Notes: generated from the letters alone by a model not told the origin. Shown: positions 46,655 through 57,794, counted from the first letter of the stretch. The stretch is DNA of 64,000 nucleotides from Bathynomus jamesi (GCA_023014485.1 JAJOZX010001732.1:306001-370000), one strand, 5' to 3'. Made by a program: numbers and translations.

Positions 46655-49020
46655 CACTGGTCAACAAAGATTTTTCATCAGAGTAAAATTTGTGGTGGCT
46701 GGATAGCATTTTTCACGATGATTCCAAAACTGCATTCAGAGTTTTTCTAGCACGTATAGTTTTCAAGATGAAGGCATATATATAACTACACAGATTTAAC
46801 CATTTTAAATAGGCAAAATACTAATATTTCAACATTTGATTGTGTTTATTTTATTGTGATTTTTTTGTTTATTCATCTTATTTATTTCAATTATCTTAAT
46901 TATACATCTTATGTATTTCAGGTGTGAGCTTTTACGTCTAGCAGCATTGTGATTCAGGCAACAACGCCGTGCTTTGTGTGTCAAAAGATCAGTCCAGTCC
47001 AAGAACTTGTTGTGTCAAGTTGGTGTACATTTTTTTGAATTTATAGTTTGCTCAGGTCAGTCAACATGCCTCGACAATGTAAGAATGACCCCGACAAGTT
47101 CTGTTTCGTATGCGGCCAGTTCACAACTAAAACACAGCGACGAAGTATTACAACCGACATTAAGAAAATATACAAGCTATACTTTGGTTGCCATCTAGGT
47201 GACCAAGATAAACCATGGGCGCCACATCAAATCTGTTCTGGCTGTTCAAATGGATTACGTGATTGGCTTAACAAAAAGAAAGCTTCAATGCCATTTGCCA
47301 TACCCATGATATGGAGGGAGCCGAGAGATCATGATGAAGACTGCTATTTTTGTAGTGTGAACTTAATGGGGTTTTCTGCCAAGAACAAACACCAGATTGT
47401 ATATCCAAACTTGGATTCAGCACGTAGACCAGTAAAACATGATGAAACATTGCCCATTCCAATTCCCCCAAGTGATATGCTAGATTCTATCATAGATGAC
47501 ATGGAAAGTGATGAAGGTGCAACTGGCGTTTCCGGACCATCTACAGAACCAGAGTACACTTTTGAAGGTAGACATTTAGAGCCTAAAAAGTTAATCCAAG
47601 GACAGTTGAATGATCTTGTTAGAGACTTATCGCTGTCTAAAGAGAAATCAGAGCTTCTCGCCTCAAGACTAAAGGAGAACAATTTACTTGAGAACAATGT
47701 TCGTATTAGTTACTACCGAAAGCGGAATTTTGAATTAACAGCATTCTTTTCAGTAGACGGTCCTCTCTGTTATTGCCATGACATCAATGGACTATTTACA
47801 GCCATATCTCAGACGTATGTGGCATCTGAGTGGCGCCTCTTTATTGATTTGTCGCAGAGAAGCCTGAAAGCAGTTCTTTTGCATAATGGTAATATAATGC
47901 CATCCATCCCCATTGCCCATTTCGTCCATCTAAAAGAGACATATGACAATATGGATATACTACTTAAGGCAATCAAATACGACAGTCATCAATGGAATGT
48001 TTGTGGAGATCTAAAAGTTATAGGAATGCTTATGGGTATGCAGTCAGGATTCACAAAATTTTGTTGTTTCCTTTGCCTGTGGGACAGTCGCGCCACTATA
48101 GAACATTACACCAAAAGTGACTGGCCACTTAGGTATACATATGTCCCAGGGATAAGCAATGTCCAGTCTGTCCCTTTTGTGGATCCCCAAAAGATCTATC
48201 TGCCACCTCTTCACATTAAACTTGGTTTAATGAAGAATTTTGTTAAAGCAATGGGTAAAGTCAATTCTGAAGGGTTCCAATACCTTTCAAGGAAATTTCC
48301 GAAGGTTACTGCAGCAAAATTGAAGGAAGGAATTTTTGTTGGGCCACAAATAAGGGAGGTTTTGAATGACACTGAATTTGAAAAAGTCCTAAGTCCGCTG
48401 GAATTGAAGGCTTGGCTGGCGTTCAAATGGATATGTGAAAACTTTCTTGGAAGCAACAAGTCACCTGCGTATAAGGATGGAGTCAAGAACCTCCTTGATG
48501 CCTTCAAAGAAATGGAGTGTCGAATGTCGTTAAAAATTCACTTCCTGCATTCCCACTTAGATTTCTTTCCTGAAAACCTTGGTGCAGTGAGTGACGAGCA
48601 AGGAGAGCGCTTCCATCAAGATATTCAGATGATGGAGAAGCGCTACCAAGGATATTGGAATGAAAGCATGATGGCGGACCATTGTTGGATGCTGTATCGT
48701 GACAATCCAGGCCAAATTTACAAAAGGAAATCACACTCACAGCGCTTTTAATAAAATAATGTATATATTCTTTATTTATAAGTACATTGAATAAGGTATA
48801 TGATGTATTTGTTGTTTAGCATTCCTAAGTGTGATCTATACATCCATAAATTTTCTTATAGCAATATCAAAAACTTAAAAATATCAAAACCAGTGTATCT
48901 ATATAAGTATACGTGCTAGAAAGAAAATAAAACCAGATTCGGAATCAGCGCGAACAATGCATTAAGAAAAGTGTGATCATGTTTGTGATGAGAAAAAATG
49001 TTTCATTTTGTTGGCCAGTG
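46655..49020 (+). mobile_element. CACTGG-terminated DNA transposon with TTA target duplication
   Basis: 2,366 bp. Left end CACTGGTCAACAAA and right end (reversed) CACTGGCCAACAAA. TTA is present on both sides (46652-46654 and 49021-49023) and once in the empty site at 41502-41504 of LTR a. One ORF. CAC termini plus a 3-bp duplication resemble the CMC (EnSpm/CACTA) group, while TTA also fits the PIF/Harbinger target preference, so the superfamily is left open. A remnant of the same family is at 23264-23331. Confidence 0.85.
47066..48751 (+). CDS. Putative transposase-like protein of the CACTGG transposon (widespread orphan family)
   Basis: 561 residues from the ATG at 47066 (MPRQCKNDPDKFC). 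An upstream TTG would add six residues but is not a plausible eukaryotic start. The N-terminus has paired cysteines (CFVCGQF, CSGC about 50 residues on, CYFC) that could form zinc-binding folds. An acidic linker follows (about residues 138-165). The central region has FIDLSQRSLKAVLLHNGN, then CGDLKVIGMLMG followed by KFCCFLCLWDSR. The C-terminal part has PPLHIKLGLMKNFV and SDEQGERFHQDIQMMEKRY. The D in FID, the D in GDL with nearby CxxC and a C-terminal acidic residue could make a DDE-type active site (inference). From memory, similar unannotated proteins are common in arthropods and cnidarians. Placement between target-duplicated inverted ends makes it the likely transposase. No break seen. 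Confidence 0.75.
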   Translation: MPRQCKNDPDKFCFVCGQFTTKTQRRSITTDIKKIYKLYFGCHLGDQDKPWAPHQICSGCSNGLRDWLNKKKASMPFAIPMIWREPRDHDEDCYFCSVNLMGFSAKNKHQIVYPNLDSARRPVKHDETLPIPIPPSDMLDSIIDDMESDEGATGVSGPSTEPEYTFEGRHLEPKKLIQGQLNDLVRDLSLSKEKSELLASRLKENNLLENNVRISYYRKRNFELTAFFSVDGPLCYCHDINGLFTAISQTYVASEWRLFIDLSQRSLKAVLLHNGNIMPSIPIAHFVHLKETYDNMDILLKAIKYDSHQWNVCGDLKVIGMLMGMQSGFTKFCCFLCLWDSRATIEHYTKSDWPLRYTYVPGISNVQSVPFVDPQKIYLPPLHIKLGLMKNFVKAMGKVNSEGFQYLSRKFPKVTAAKLKEGIFVGPQIREVLNDTEFEKVLSPLELKAWLAFKWICENFLGSNKSPAYKDGVKNLLDAFKEMECRMSLKIHFLHSHLDFFPENLGAVSDEQGERFHQDIQMMEKRYQGYWNESMMADHCWMLYRDNPGQIYKRKSHSQRF

Positions 49021-49942
49021 TTATTTGGCAAAGTAGAAAGCACATAAAAATTTATTCCAACGGAAAAATAATAATAAAAAAAATAACAACAGTATCGCCG
49101 ATTCTACATTCCTTATGGCGACATAATGTCGGGTCGGACTTTGAGTACATTGTAATTTTGGTCTACTGTAACTATGATTATAATTACCAATTCATTTATT
49201 ATCGTTAACTACAATTCCATTAAAGTACATTGACTGCGTCATTTAGTACGTTACATCATTAAGTACAGTTTCATTAAAGTACATTACATTATATTAAATT
49301 AAAGTATTACAGTTAATTATAATTAAACAGTTCTAACTTTGTTTTGTTACAGCGTTTCATATTAACAGACAATTGAGATGTTAGAAATATAATACAAAGT
49401 ACATGGGCACATACGGTATGGATGAATATGGTTGAATAATAATAGTAATACTACATAACATAAATAATGACTTCTATAGAGTGTACAGTTTTTATTATGA
49501 TGTTAAAGAATTTACATACATTGAATACTAGAGATATGATGAAGGGAAATTAATGACGGGAAAATGTGACGTCATAATTATTGAATTTGTATGTATAGTA
49601 CAAATCATTATTAGGAAGATTTACAAGAACGAATTAGAGACAAAGAGTGGGTATTAATGACTAAGAAGTACAACTACGGGTTCCAATCCTGTTATATGCA
49701 ATGTGTATGCATAATCTAGGGTCGAGGGTGAGATGCAAGACAACCATAATTAATTATAATAAATTCTTTAACAAATGAAAAATGGAAAATGGATACGACT
49801 AAACTATAGAAATGGTAGATCGTAGGATTGTGACACAAACGAAAATAGAAAGCTACAAATAAATTTTTTACCCAAACTCGCGTTAAGCGATTTTGGTTCT
49901 TATGTAAAAATGAATACTGATTATTCATTGTTCATTTTTACA
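49021..49942 (-). repeat. LTR b, right segment
   Basis: Continues LTR a sequence from TTATTTGGCAAAG to CATTTTTACA at the (TA)n tract; includes TGACGTCA at 49567-49574. Confidence 0.8.
49567..49574. promoter_or_regulatory. TGACGTCA site in LTR b
   Basis: Same palindrome as in LTR a. Confidence 0.5.
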
Positions 49943-49946
49943 TATA

Positions 49947-49986
<40 letters not shown>

Positions 49987-50030
49987 CATACATACATATA
50001 GTGTGTACACATATATATATAAAAATATGT
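49943..50030. repeat. (TA)n tract
   Basis: TA run with ACATACATACATATAGTG variant, outer edge of the LTR element. Confidence 0.9.
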
Positions 50031-50570
50031 ATAGAAACGATGTAAGTATAGAGGAGTGTTCTGCACACGAGGAAGAGAAATAACGAACAAATGAAAAATG
50101 AGGTGACCGCCCGGGAATCGAACCGAGGATCTTCCGATTGCCGGTCAGATATGCATATCTGACCGGCAATCGGAAGATCCTGGGTTCGATTCCCGGGCGG
50201 TCACCTCATTTTTCATTTGTTAGTTATTTCTCTTCCTCGTGTGCAGAACACTCATCTATACTTACGTCGTTTCTATACATTAATATACTGCGTGGTCATT
50301 GCAGTTAAATGTACATATTCACGATTTGCGAGGGTGCCCTCTCAAGGCATTGGTTTCTGCCCTATGTAGGAGAATTGCGACTTCTGAATAATCGAGGCCC
50401 GTGGTGCAGTGGTAGCATATCTGACCGGCAATCGGAAGATCCTGGGTTCGATTCCCGGGCGGTCACCTCATTTTTCATTTGTTCGTTATTTCTCTTCCTC
50501 GTGTGCAGAACACTCCTCTGTACTTACGTCGTTTCTATACATTAATATACTGCGTGGTCATTGCAGTTAA
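50031..50570. repeat. Inverted pair of tRNA-headed repeats plus a full copy
   Basis: 50031-50155 (minus) and 50156-50280 (plus) are inverted and meet inside the tRNA-like head at CAGATATGCATATCTG, a palindromic junction. A complete tRNA-like head follows at 50396-50466 (plus) with its body to about 50570. Confidence 0.7.
50396..50466 (+). ncRNA. tRNA-like SINE head
   Basis: A box TGGTGCAGTGGTAGC, B box GGGTTCGATTCC, anticodon stem TCTGA/TCGGA around loop CCGGCAA (no U33). Confidence 0.6.
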
Positions 50571-50752
50571 ATATATATATATATACAGTATATATATATA
50601 TATATATACACACATGTAGTATATATATATATATATATATAGTATATACTTATATATATGTATGTATATATACACATAGAATATATATATATATATATAT
50701 AGGTGTATATATATACATATAGTATATGTGTATATATATATATATATACATG
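50571..50752. repeat. (TA)n tract
   Basis: TA with ACACATGTAGTATA and TATACACATAGAATA variants. Confidence 0.95.
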
Positions 50753-50852
50753 AATAGAAACGACGTTATTTCTCTTCCCCGTGTGCAGAGACGCTCCTTA
50801 TTACTTACGTCGTTTGTATTCATTTATATACTGCGTGGTCATTGCAGTTAAA

Positions 50853-50908
<56 letters not shown>

Positions 50909-51014
50909 GCATTTAACTGCAATGACCACGCAGTATATAAATGAATAGAAACGACGTAAATAAGGAGCGTCTCTGCACACGGGAAGAGAAATAACGAATA
51001 AATGAAAAATGAGG

Positions 51015-51085
51015 CGAACCGCCCGGGAATCGAACTCAGGGCCTTCCAATTGCCGGTTGGATGCGCTACCATTACACCACGGACC
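51015..51085 (-). ncRNA. tRNA-like unit 1 (minus)
   Basis: 71 nt. A box TGGTGTAATGGTAGC, B box GAGTTCGATTCC. Five-base-pair anticodon stem TCCAA/TTGGA, loop CCGGCAA. Confidence 0.55.
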
Positions 51086-51275
51086 TCGATCAATCATAAA
51101 TCGAAATTCTCCTACATAGGGCAGAAACCAATGCCCTGAGAGGGCACCCTCGCAAATCGTGAATATGTGCATTTAACTGCAATGACCACGCAGTATATAA
51201 ATGAATAGAAACGACGTAAATAAGGAGCGTCTCTGCACACGGGGAAGAGAAATAACGAATAAATGAAAAATGAGG

Positions 51276-51346
51276 CGAACCGCCCAGGAATCGAACCCAG
51301 GGCCTTCCAATTGCCGGTTGGATGCGCTACCATTACACCACGGACC
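51276..51346 (-). ncRNA. tRNA-like unit 2 (minus)
   Basis: As unit 1, with T stem GGGTTCGATTCCTGGGC. Confidence 0.55.
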
Positions 51347-51465
51347 TCGATCAATCATAAATCGAAATTCTCCTACATAGGGCAGAAACCAATGCCCTGA
51401 GAGGGCACCCTCGCAAATCGTGAATATGTGCATTTAACTGCAATGACCACGCAGTATATAAATGA

Positions 51466-51533
51466 ATGGTAGCGCATCCAACCGGCAATTGGAAGGCCCT
51501 GGGTTCGATTCCCTGGCGGTTCGCCTCATTTTT
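51466..51533 (+). ncRNA. tRNA-like unit 3 (5'-truncated)
   Basis: Lacks the acceptor 5' strand and most of the A box; starts ATGGTAGCGCATCC directly at the inversion point. Confidence 0.5.
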
Positions 51534-51712
51534 CATTTATTCGTTATTTCTCTTCCCGTGTGCAGAGACGCTCCTTATTTACGTCGTTTCTATTCATTTA
51601 TATACTGCGTGGTCATTGCAGTTAAATGCACATATTCACGATTTGCGAGGGTGCCCTCTCAGGGCATTGGTTTCTGCCCTATGTAGGAGAATTTCGATTT
51701 ATGATTGATCGA

Positions 51713-51783
51713 GGTCCGTGGTGTAATGGTAGCGCATCCAACCGGCAATTGGAAGGCCCTAGGTTCGATTCCCGGGCGGTTCG
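51713..51783 (+). ncRNA. tRNA-like unit 4
   Basis: Complete. B box AGGTTCGATTCC. Acceptor strands GGTCCGT and GCGGTTC pair imperfectly. Confidence 0.55.
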
Positions 51784-51971
51784 CCTCATTTTTCATTTAT
51801 TCGTTATTTCTCTTCCCCGTGTGCAGAGACGCTCCTTATTTACGTCGTTTCTTCATTTATATACTGCGTGGTCATTGCAGTTAAATGCACATATTCACGA
51901 TTTGCGAGGGTGCCCTCTCAGGGCATTGGTTTCTGCCCTATGTAGGAGAATTTCGATTTATGATTGATCGA

Positions 51972-52042
51972 GGTCCGTGGTGTAATGGTAGCGCATCCAA
52001 CCGGCAATTGGAAGGTCATGGGTTCGATTCCCGGGCGGTTCG
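51972..52042 (+). ncRNA. tRNA-like unit 5
   Basis: Complete; variable region reads AAGGTCATGG instead of AAGGCCCTGG. Confidence 0.55.
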
Positions 52043-52232
52043 CCTCATTTTTCATTTATTCGTTATTTCTCTTCCCCGTGTGCAGAGACGCTCCTTATTT
52101 ACGTCGTTTCTATTCATTTATATACTGCGTGGTCATTGCAGTTAAATGCACATATTCACGATTTGCGAGGGTGCCCTCTCAGGGCATTGGTTTCTGCCCT
52201 ATGTAGGAGAATTTCGATTTATGATTGATCGA

Positions 52233-52303
52233 GGTCCGTGGTGTAATGGTAGCGCATCCAACCGGCAATTGGAAGGCCCTGGGTTCGATTCCCGGGCGGT
52301 TCG
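52233..52303 (+). ncRNA. tRNA-like unit 6
   Basis: Complete, matches the array consensus. Confidence 0.55.
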
Positions 52304-52493
52304 CATCATTTTTCATTTATTCGTTATTTCTCTTCCCCGTGTGCAGAGACGCTCCTTATTTACGTCGTTTCTATTCATTTATATACTGCGTGGTCATTGC
52401 AGTTAAATGCACATATTCACGATTTGCGAGGGTGCCCTCTCAGGGCATTGGTTTCTGCCCTATGTAGGAGAATTTCGATTTATGATTGATCGA

Positions 52494-52564
52494 GGTCTGT
52501 GGTGTAATGGTAGCGCATCCAACCGGCAATTGGAAGGCCCTGGGTTCGATTCCAGGGCGGTTCG
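52494..52564 (+). ncRNA. tRNA-like unit 7
   Basis: Complete; GGTCTGT acceptor variant and CCAGGGC in the T stem. Confidence 0.55.
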
Positions 52565-52754
52565 CCTCATTTTTCATTTATTCGTTATTTCTCTTCCCCG
52601 TGTGCAGAGACGCTCCTTATTTACGTCGTTTCTATTCATTTATATACTGCGTGGTCATTTCAGTTAAATGCACTTATTCACGATTTGCGAGGGTGCCCTC
52701 TCAGGGCATTGGTTTCTCCCCTATGTAGGAGAATTTCGATTTATGATTGATCGA

Positions 52755-52825
52755 GGTCCGTGGTGTAATGGTAGCGCATCCAACCGGCAATTGGAAGGCC
52801 CTGGGTTCGATTCCCGGGCGGTTCG
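52755..52825 (+). ncRNA. tRNA-like unit 8
   Basis: Complete, last copy before the (TA)n tract at 52899-52964. Confidence 0.55.
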
Positions 52826-52922
52826 CCTCATTTTTCATTTATTCGTTGTTTCTCTTCCCCGTGTGCAGAGACGCTCCTTATTTACGTCGTTTCTATTCAT
52901 ATATATATATATTTATAATATA

Positions 52923-52964
<42 letters not shown>

Positions 52965-52967
<3 letters not shown>

Positions 52968-54261
52968 TGATGTAGCGGATGTCATTTTTTTCACATCCGC
53001 GGATGCGGATGCGGATGAGGATGTTTGATTTCAACATCCGCGGATGCGGATGTCTACATTTTCTTTTTTTTTTAGGATATATTCGAGATTTGTTGTGTTT
53101 AACGTATATAATAAGTTATTATATAGAGAGAGCTGTAGCTATAATGTAGTATAATTGGTTAATTGTACAATAATTGCTGTACTTTTCTCTGAACGTATAA
53201 AATAATATCAAGCATCTAACTAATATAGAAATCAATTAGTGAATTCGTCTGCAAATAAATTCGTTATATTTTGTCGAGTTTCAGCCACAATTAGAAACCA
53301 TAATTGTGTTACCAGGATGCGGGACGTGAACCCAACTCAAATGCACCCCACCGACCTCTTTCCCCAACCTCCACCCTTATAGAAAGAGATCTTTAATTAG
53401 CTTGATAACTATTTATATCAAGTTTAAAGTTTTATTAGGCATATTTATAAATGAGTAATTAAAATAAAGTAAACTAAGATGTTCATCGTTTAATGTTCAA
53501 ACTTAATTATAGGAAGGTTATGCTTAAGGAACATTAATTTTTCTGCCTTTTCTGCTGCCAGTCTGTTTCTCTTTTCATCATATATTAATCCAGCACTGCT
53601 GAATAATCTCTCGCTTGGTACGTTTGTTGGAGGACAGGCTAAATGTTTCCTTGCAAGTTTACTCAAGTATGGATAGATATTCTGCGTATTTTTCCACCAA
53701 CTAATAGGATTGTCACATGCAGCCAGGCGTTTTTCTTGGTGATAGCTCTCGATCATTTTTACTACATCTTTTGACATCGCGTAGGTCTCGTCATTACTGC
53801 TTGACTCAAGAAACTGAGAGACAGATTCTGTGATAGATTTGCTTGTTGAAGGTGTTGGTTCTGTCACTGAAACTTTTATTCTTTTGGTGGGTGGCGAAGC
53901 GACAGATTCAAGAGATTGAAGCTCTTCAACTGCTTTGCCAAGTGATGATTTAACTCGTTCTAATGTACTAGGTGAAAATAACTTAGCTTTGTAACGTGGA
54001 TCTAACTAGGTTGCAAGAGAGTAACTGCATACAAGAACAGCCTCTCGTCTTGTCGCTTGCATCACTTTTGCGCACAATGAACTAGTTCTATTAATATAGT
54101 AGAATTTGATAATTTCCCCTTATTAATGACATTTTATCTCAAAGGGCCACATCCGCACGACATCCGCAGTCCAAAGTGCGGATGCGGGTGCGGATGCGGA
54201 TGCGAGAAAATATGCGGATGTTCCGCGGATGCGGATGCGGATGCGGATGTGACCTACATCA

Positions 54262-54264
<3 letters not shown>
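52965..54264 (-). mobile_element. hAT DNA transposon remnant with hexamer-rich ends
   Basis: About 1.3 kb between inverted ends TAGTGATGTAG. Both subterminal regions carry GCGGAT repeats (52997-53050 and 54178-54250). The interior encodes a broken hAT transposase C-terminus on the minus strand. Flanks are (TA)n, so the 8-bp duplication cannot be seen. Remaining interior is AT-rich without other signals. Confidence 0.75.
53487..54090 (-). pseudogene. hAT transposase, C-terminal part
   Basis: In minus sense: CAKVMQATRREAVLVCSYSL, a stop at about 54007, then LDPRYKAKLF (a hallmark hAT motif), a polar linker, then NPISWWKNTQNIYPYLSKLA and LACPPTNVPSERLFSSAGLI, the conserved hAT C-terminal dimerisation region, ending in LMFLKHNLPIIKFEH and a stop. 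Closest in type to ZBED-like hAT proteins. The N-terminal zinc finger and first catalytic residues are absent, so it cannot act alone. Confidence 0.85.
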
Positions 54265-54305
<41 letters not shown>

Positions 54306-54318
54306 AAATATATACACA

Positions 54319-54372
<54 letters not shown>

Positions 54373-54433
54373 ATATAAATACATATAGTATATATATACA
54401 TATAGTATATATGTATATATATATATATATATA
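54265..54433. repeat. (TA)n tract
   Basis: TA with ACACAGTATA and ATAAATACATATAGTA variants. Confidence 0.95.
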
Positions 54434-54678
54434 GAGGGTGAGTCAAAAGTAGCGCCCGATTTCTGTCAGTTGATTGTTTGTTTGCCATTTGTATTACAGT
54501 GTACAAGAAGGTAGAAATAAATGAATGACATGTTTATCTAACCATTTATTCGGGGGAAAATTATTACGGAACTGTACCAAGCTGTTTTACTTGCAATTTT
54601 CAAAGTTCCCTCCCTCCTGATCGATGCACAATTGCAGCCGAAAAAACAGAAATCGGGCGCTACTTTTGACTCTCCCTG
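54434..54678 (-). mobile_element. 245-bp mariner-derived MITE
   Basis: Inverted ends of about 32 bp (GAGTCAAAAGTAGCGCCCGA core), TA on both sides (54432-54433 and 54679-54680). The minus strand retains RLQLCIDQEGGNFENCK followed by a stop, which resembles a mariner transposase C-terminus, so this looks like an internally deleted mariner. Confidence 0.75.
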
Positions 54679-54725
54679 TATATATATAATATATATTTAC
54701 ATATATACTATATGTATATATATAC

Positions 54726-54807
<82 letters not shown>

Positions 54808-54850
54808 GTATATATATATATATATATAACTTATATATATATATATATAT
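54679..54850. repeat. (TA)n tract
   Basis: TA with repeated ACATATACTATATGT palindromes. Confidence 0.95.
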
Positions 54851-56045
54851 GTTATAATGTTATGTTATAATGTTTCAGACCAACAAAGACCCTAGGATCC
54901 ACTCATGGCTGGTCAACCTAACTGTGTTCGTAATTGTGTATGTCCTCCGTGGTGGCGGAGGGGACTTACAATTTTACGTGGGTTCCGAACCACAAGAACA
55001 TAAGAAATTTATTTAACAACTTCCTGTAAAATGTGTACATTGGCAACGACCAATTTAGCAAAACTAATTAATTATCGATTTAAAACTAAAGATAGAATCT
55101 CTGGATCTAGAGGATCAAGTCATAATAGACTACTATCCACAAATATGTTACACTCTATATCTATTTATAACCGACATGCATATATATCAGATCCAAAGAA
55201 TCCAGTCAATTTCATTACGGTATCCATCAATACTAGTACCTTGTCACGAAAAATAAGTGACTGTCCATATCGATTGTGGACCAAGTCAAAATTTACAACC
55301 ATATACATTACAATATATACACTTACGGGGAAAAGTGTAGGTGTGGCTGTAAAGAGTGTACAGTAGGGTGGATCGATTTTACATTTTCTTCGATTTCCAT
55401 ATTCTAATAGAGACAAAAACTTGCGCATGCATGAGAAAATAGCCTCTACAAAATCTTAGCTTAATAGGTAATCATCTTCTGCCCCCGGCAGAGCGATGAA
55501 AATCATATTTTAGTAGTCAAAAACGTATTTTTAAACCCTAGCCTAGGGTCATAAAATTTTGCGTGTGTGTTATTTCATGCCTAAGCAACGATATAAATGC
55601 TATAGGAAATATATAAATGCATTATTTAAGACAAAGAGCCGATCTGAAAATATGTATATTATACATATTTTGAGATCGGCTCTTTGTCTTAAATAATGCA
55701 TTTATATATTTCCCACAGCATTTATATCGTTGCTTAGGCATGAAATAACACACACGCAAAATTTTATGACTCTAGGCTAGGGTTTAAAAATACGTTTTTG
55801 ACTACTAAAATATGATTTTCATCGCTCTGCCGGGGGCAGAAGATGATTACCTATTAAGCTAAGATTTTGTAGAGGCTATTTTCGCATGCATGCGCAAGGG
55901 TTTGTCTCTATTAGAATATGGAAATCGAACAAAATGTAAAATCGATCCACCCTACTGTACAGTAATGTAGAAATGTGTGTGCACTCATCTTGGGTCTCCC
56001 ATTTAAAGGTGTTTGTGGTGCAAGTGAAGATCATGAGTTTTTCAA
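54851..56045 (-). mobile_element. CR1 LINE 3' end, fragment A (split by a MITE)
   Basis: Reverse complement of the 3' UTR of the full CR1 at 62.4-63.1 kb. Starts (minus 3' end) with the AACATTAT repeats and GGTCTGAAAC. Its 5' truncation is at 56045, directly abutting the 3' end of fragment B. A palindromic MITE interrupts it at 55361-55957. Short frames here are UTR shadows. Confidence 0.8.
55361..55957. mobile_element. 597-bp snapback (full-palindrome) MITE
   Basis: Ends CAGTAGGGTGGATCGATTTT, inverted. TA at 55359-55360 and 55958-55959; the uninterrupted form reads CTGTACAGTAATG at 57466-57478 and, reversed, in the full CR1. The two halves are inverted copies over nearly their whole length, with the centre at about 55659 (ATATGTATATTATACATAT). 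Differences between arms are few. No ORF of its own. Confidence 0.85.
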
Positions 56046-57317
<1,272 letters not shown>

Positions 57318-57719
57318 GTTATAATGTTATGTTATAATGTTTCAGACCAACAAAGACCCTAGGATCCACTCATGGCTGGTCTACCTAACTGTGTTCGTAA
57401 TCGTGTATTGTGTATTGTGTATACACATACGAGGAAAAGTGTAGGTGTGGCTGTAAAGACTGTACAGTAATGTAGAAATGTGTGTGCACTCATTATGGGT
57501 CTCCCATTTAAAGGTGTTTGTGGGGCAAGTGAAGATCATGAGTTTTTCAATACCTCACAGTACTATGGGGGGCACCGCTCGGCAGAGGAATCTCTTTAAA
57601 TGGGGTGTGTAAGGACAGAGAGTATCCCCTAACCCAAGACGCTGCCTCCCTATATCCCCCAACACTTGTGTTGAGCTGTGGGATCTATCCCCACAAAGCC
57701 TTAATTTTACTACCAATAT
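57318..57719 (-). mobile_element. CR1 LINE 3' end, fragment C (internal deletion)
   Basis: Both ends of the 3' UTR are present, but about 250 bp of the middle is missing; the junction is around GTGTATTGTGTATACAC (57410-57430). Confidence 0.75.
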
Positions 57720-57723
57720 ACTA

Positions 57724-57779
<56 letters not shown>

Positions 57780-57794
57780 TATAGTATATATATA

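Larger units (their letters stand above)
40732..49942 (-). mobile_element. Second-subfamily LARD-like LTR retrotransposon (complete, with nested insertions)
   Basis: LTR a (40732-42418), internal region (42419-45778) and LTR b (45779-49942, interrupted). The two LTRs differ only by scattered substitutions and short indels once the two insertions in LTR b are removed. Both outer edges meet (TA)n, so the target duplication cannot be read. The layout is the same as in the tandem array, but the internal minisatellites differ. No protein-coding domain. The nested insertions are an 83-bp Penelope-like tail and the 2,366-bp CACTGG transposon. Confidence 0.8.
50753..52898. repeat. Head-to-head tandem array of a 261-bp tRNA-headed unit
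   Basis: Two copies run on the minus strand (50909-51465) and about five and a half run on the plus strand (51466-52898), meeting at 51465/51466 inside a truncated head. Heads begin at 51713, 51972, 52233, 52494 and 52755 (spacing 259, 261, 261, 261). Each unit has head, TTTTTCATTTATTCG body, GTGTGCAGAGACGCTCC, TACTGCGTGGTCATTGCAG and GGTGCCCTCTCAGGGCATTG. 50753-50858 is a partial plus copy separated from the minus copies by (TA)n at 50859-50908. Copies are nearly identical. Overlapping frames of 80-113 codons are conserved only because the repeat is. Confidence 0.85.

Noticed and set aside
47268..48740. Several minus-strand frames inside the CACTGG transposon
   Set aside because: Shadows of the 561-codon ORF; no independent motifs.
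51713..52825. Functional tRNA gene cluster
   Set aside because: Imperfect acceptor stems, no U33, and embedded in a SINE-like dispersed unit; more likely tRNA-derived repeats.
50909..52898. Frames of 80-113 codons repeated every 261 bp
   Set aside because: They overlap the tRNA-like heads in two frames and follow the repeat; no protein features.
55031..55366. 111-codon frame in CR1 fragment A
   Set aside because: Antisense of the CR1 3' UTR; not conserved as protein among fragments A, B and C.
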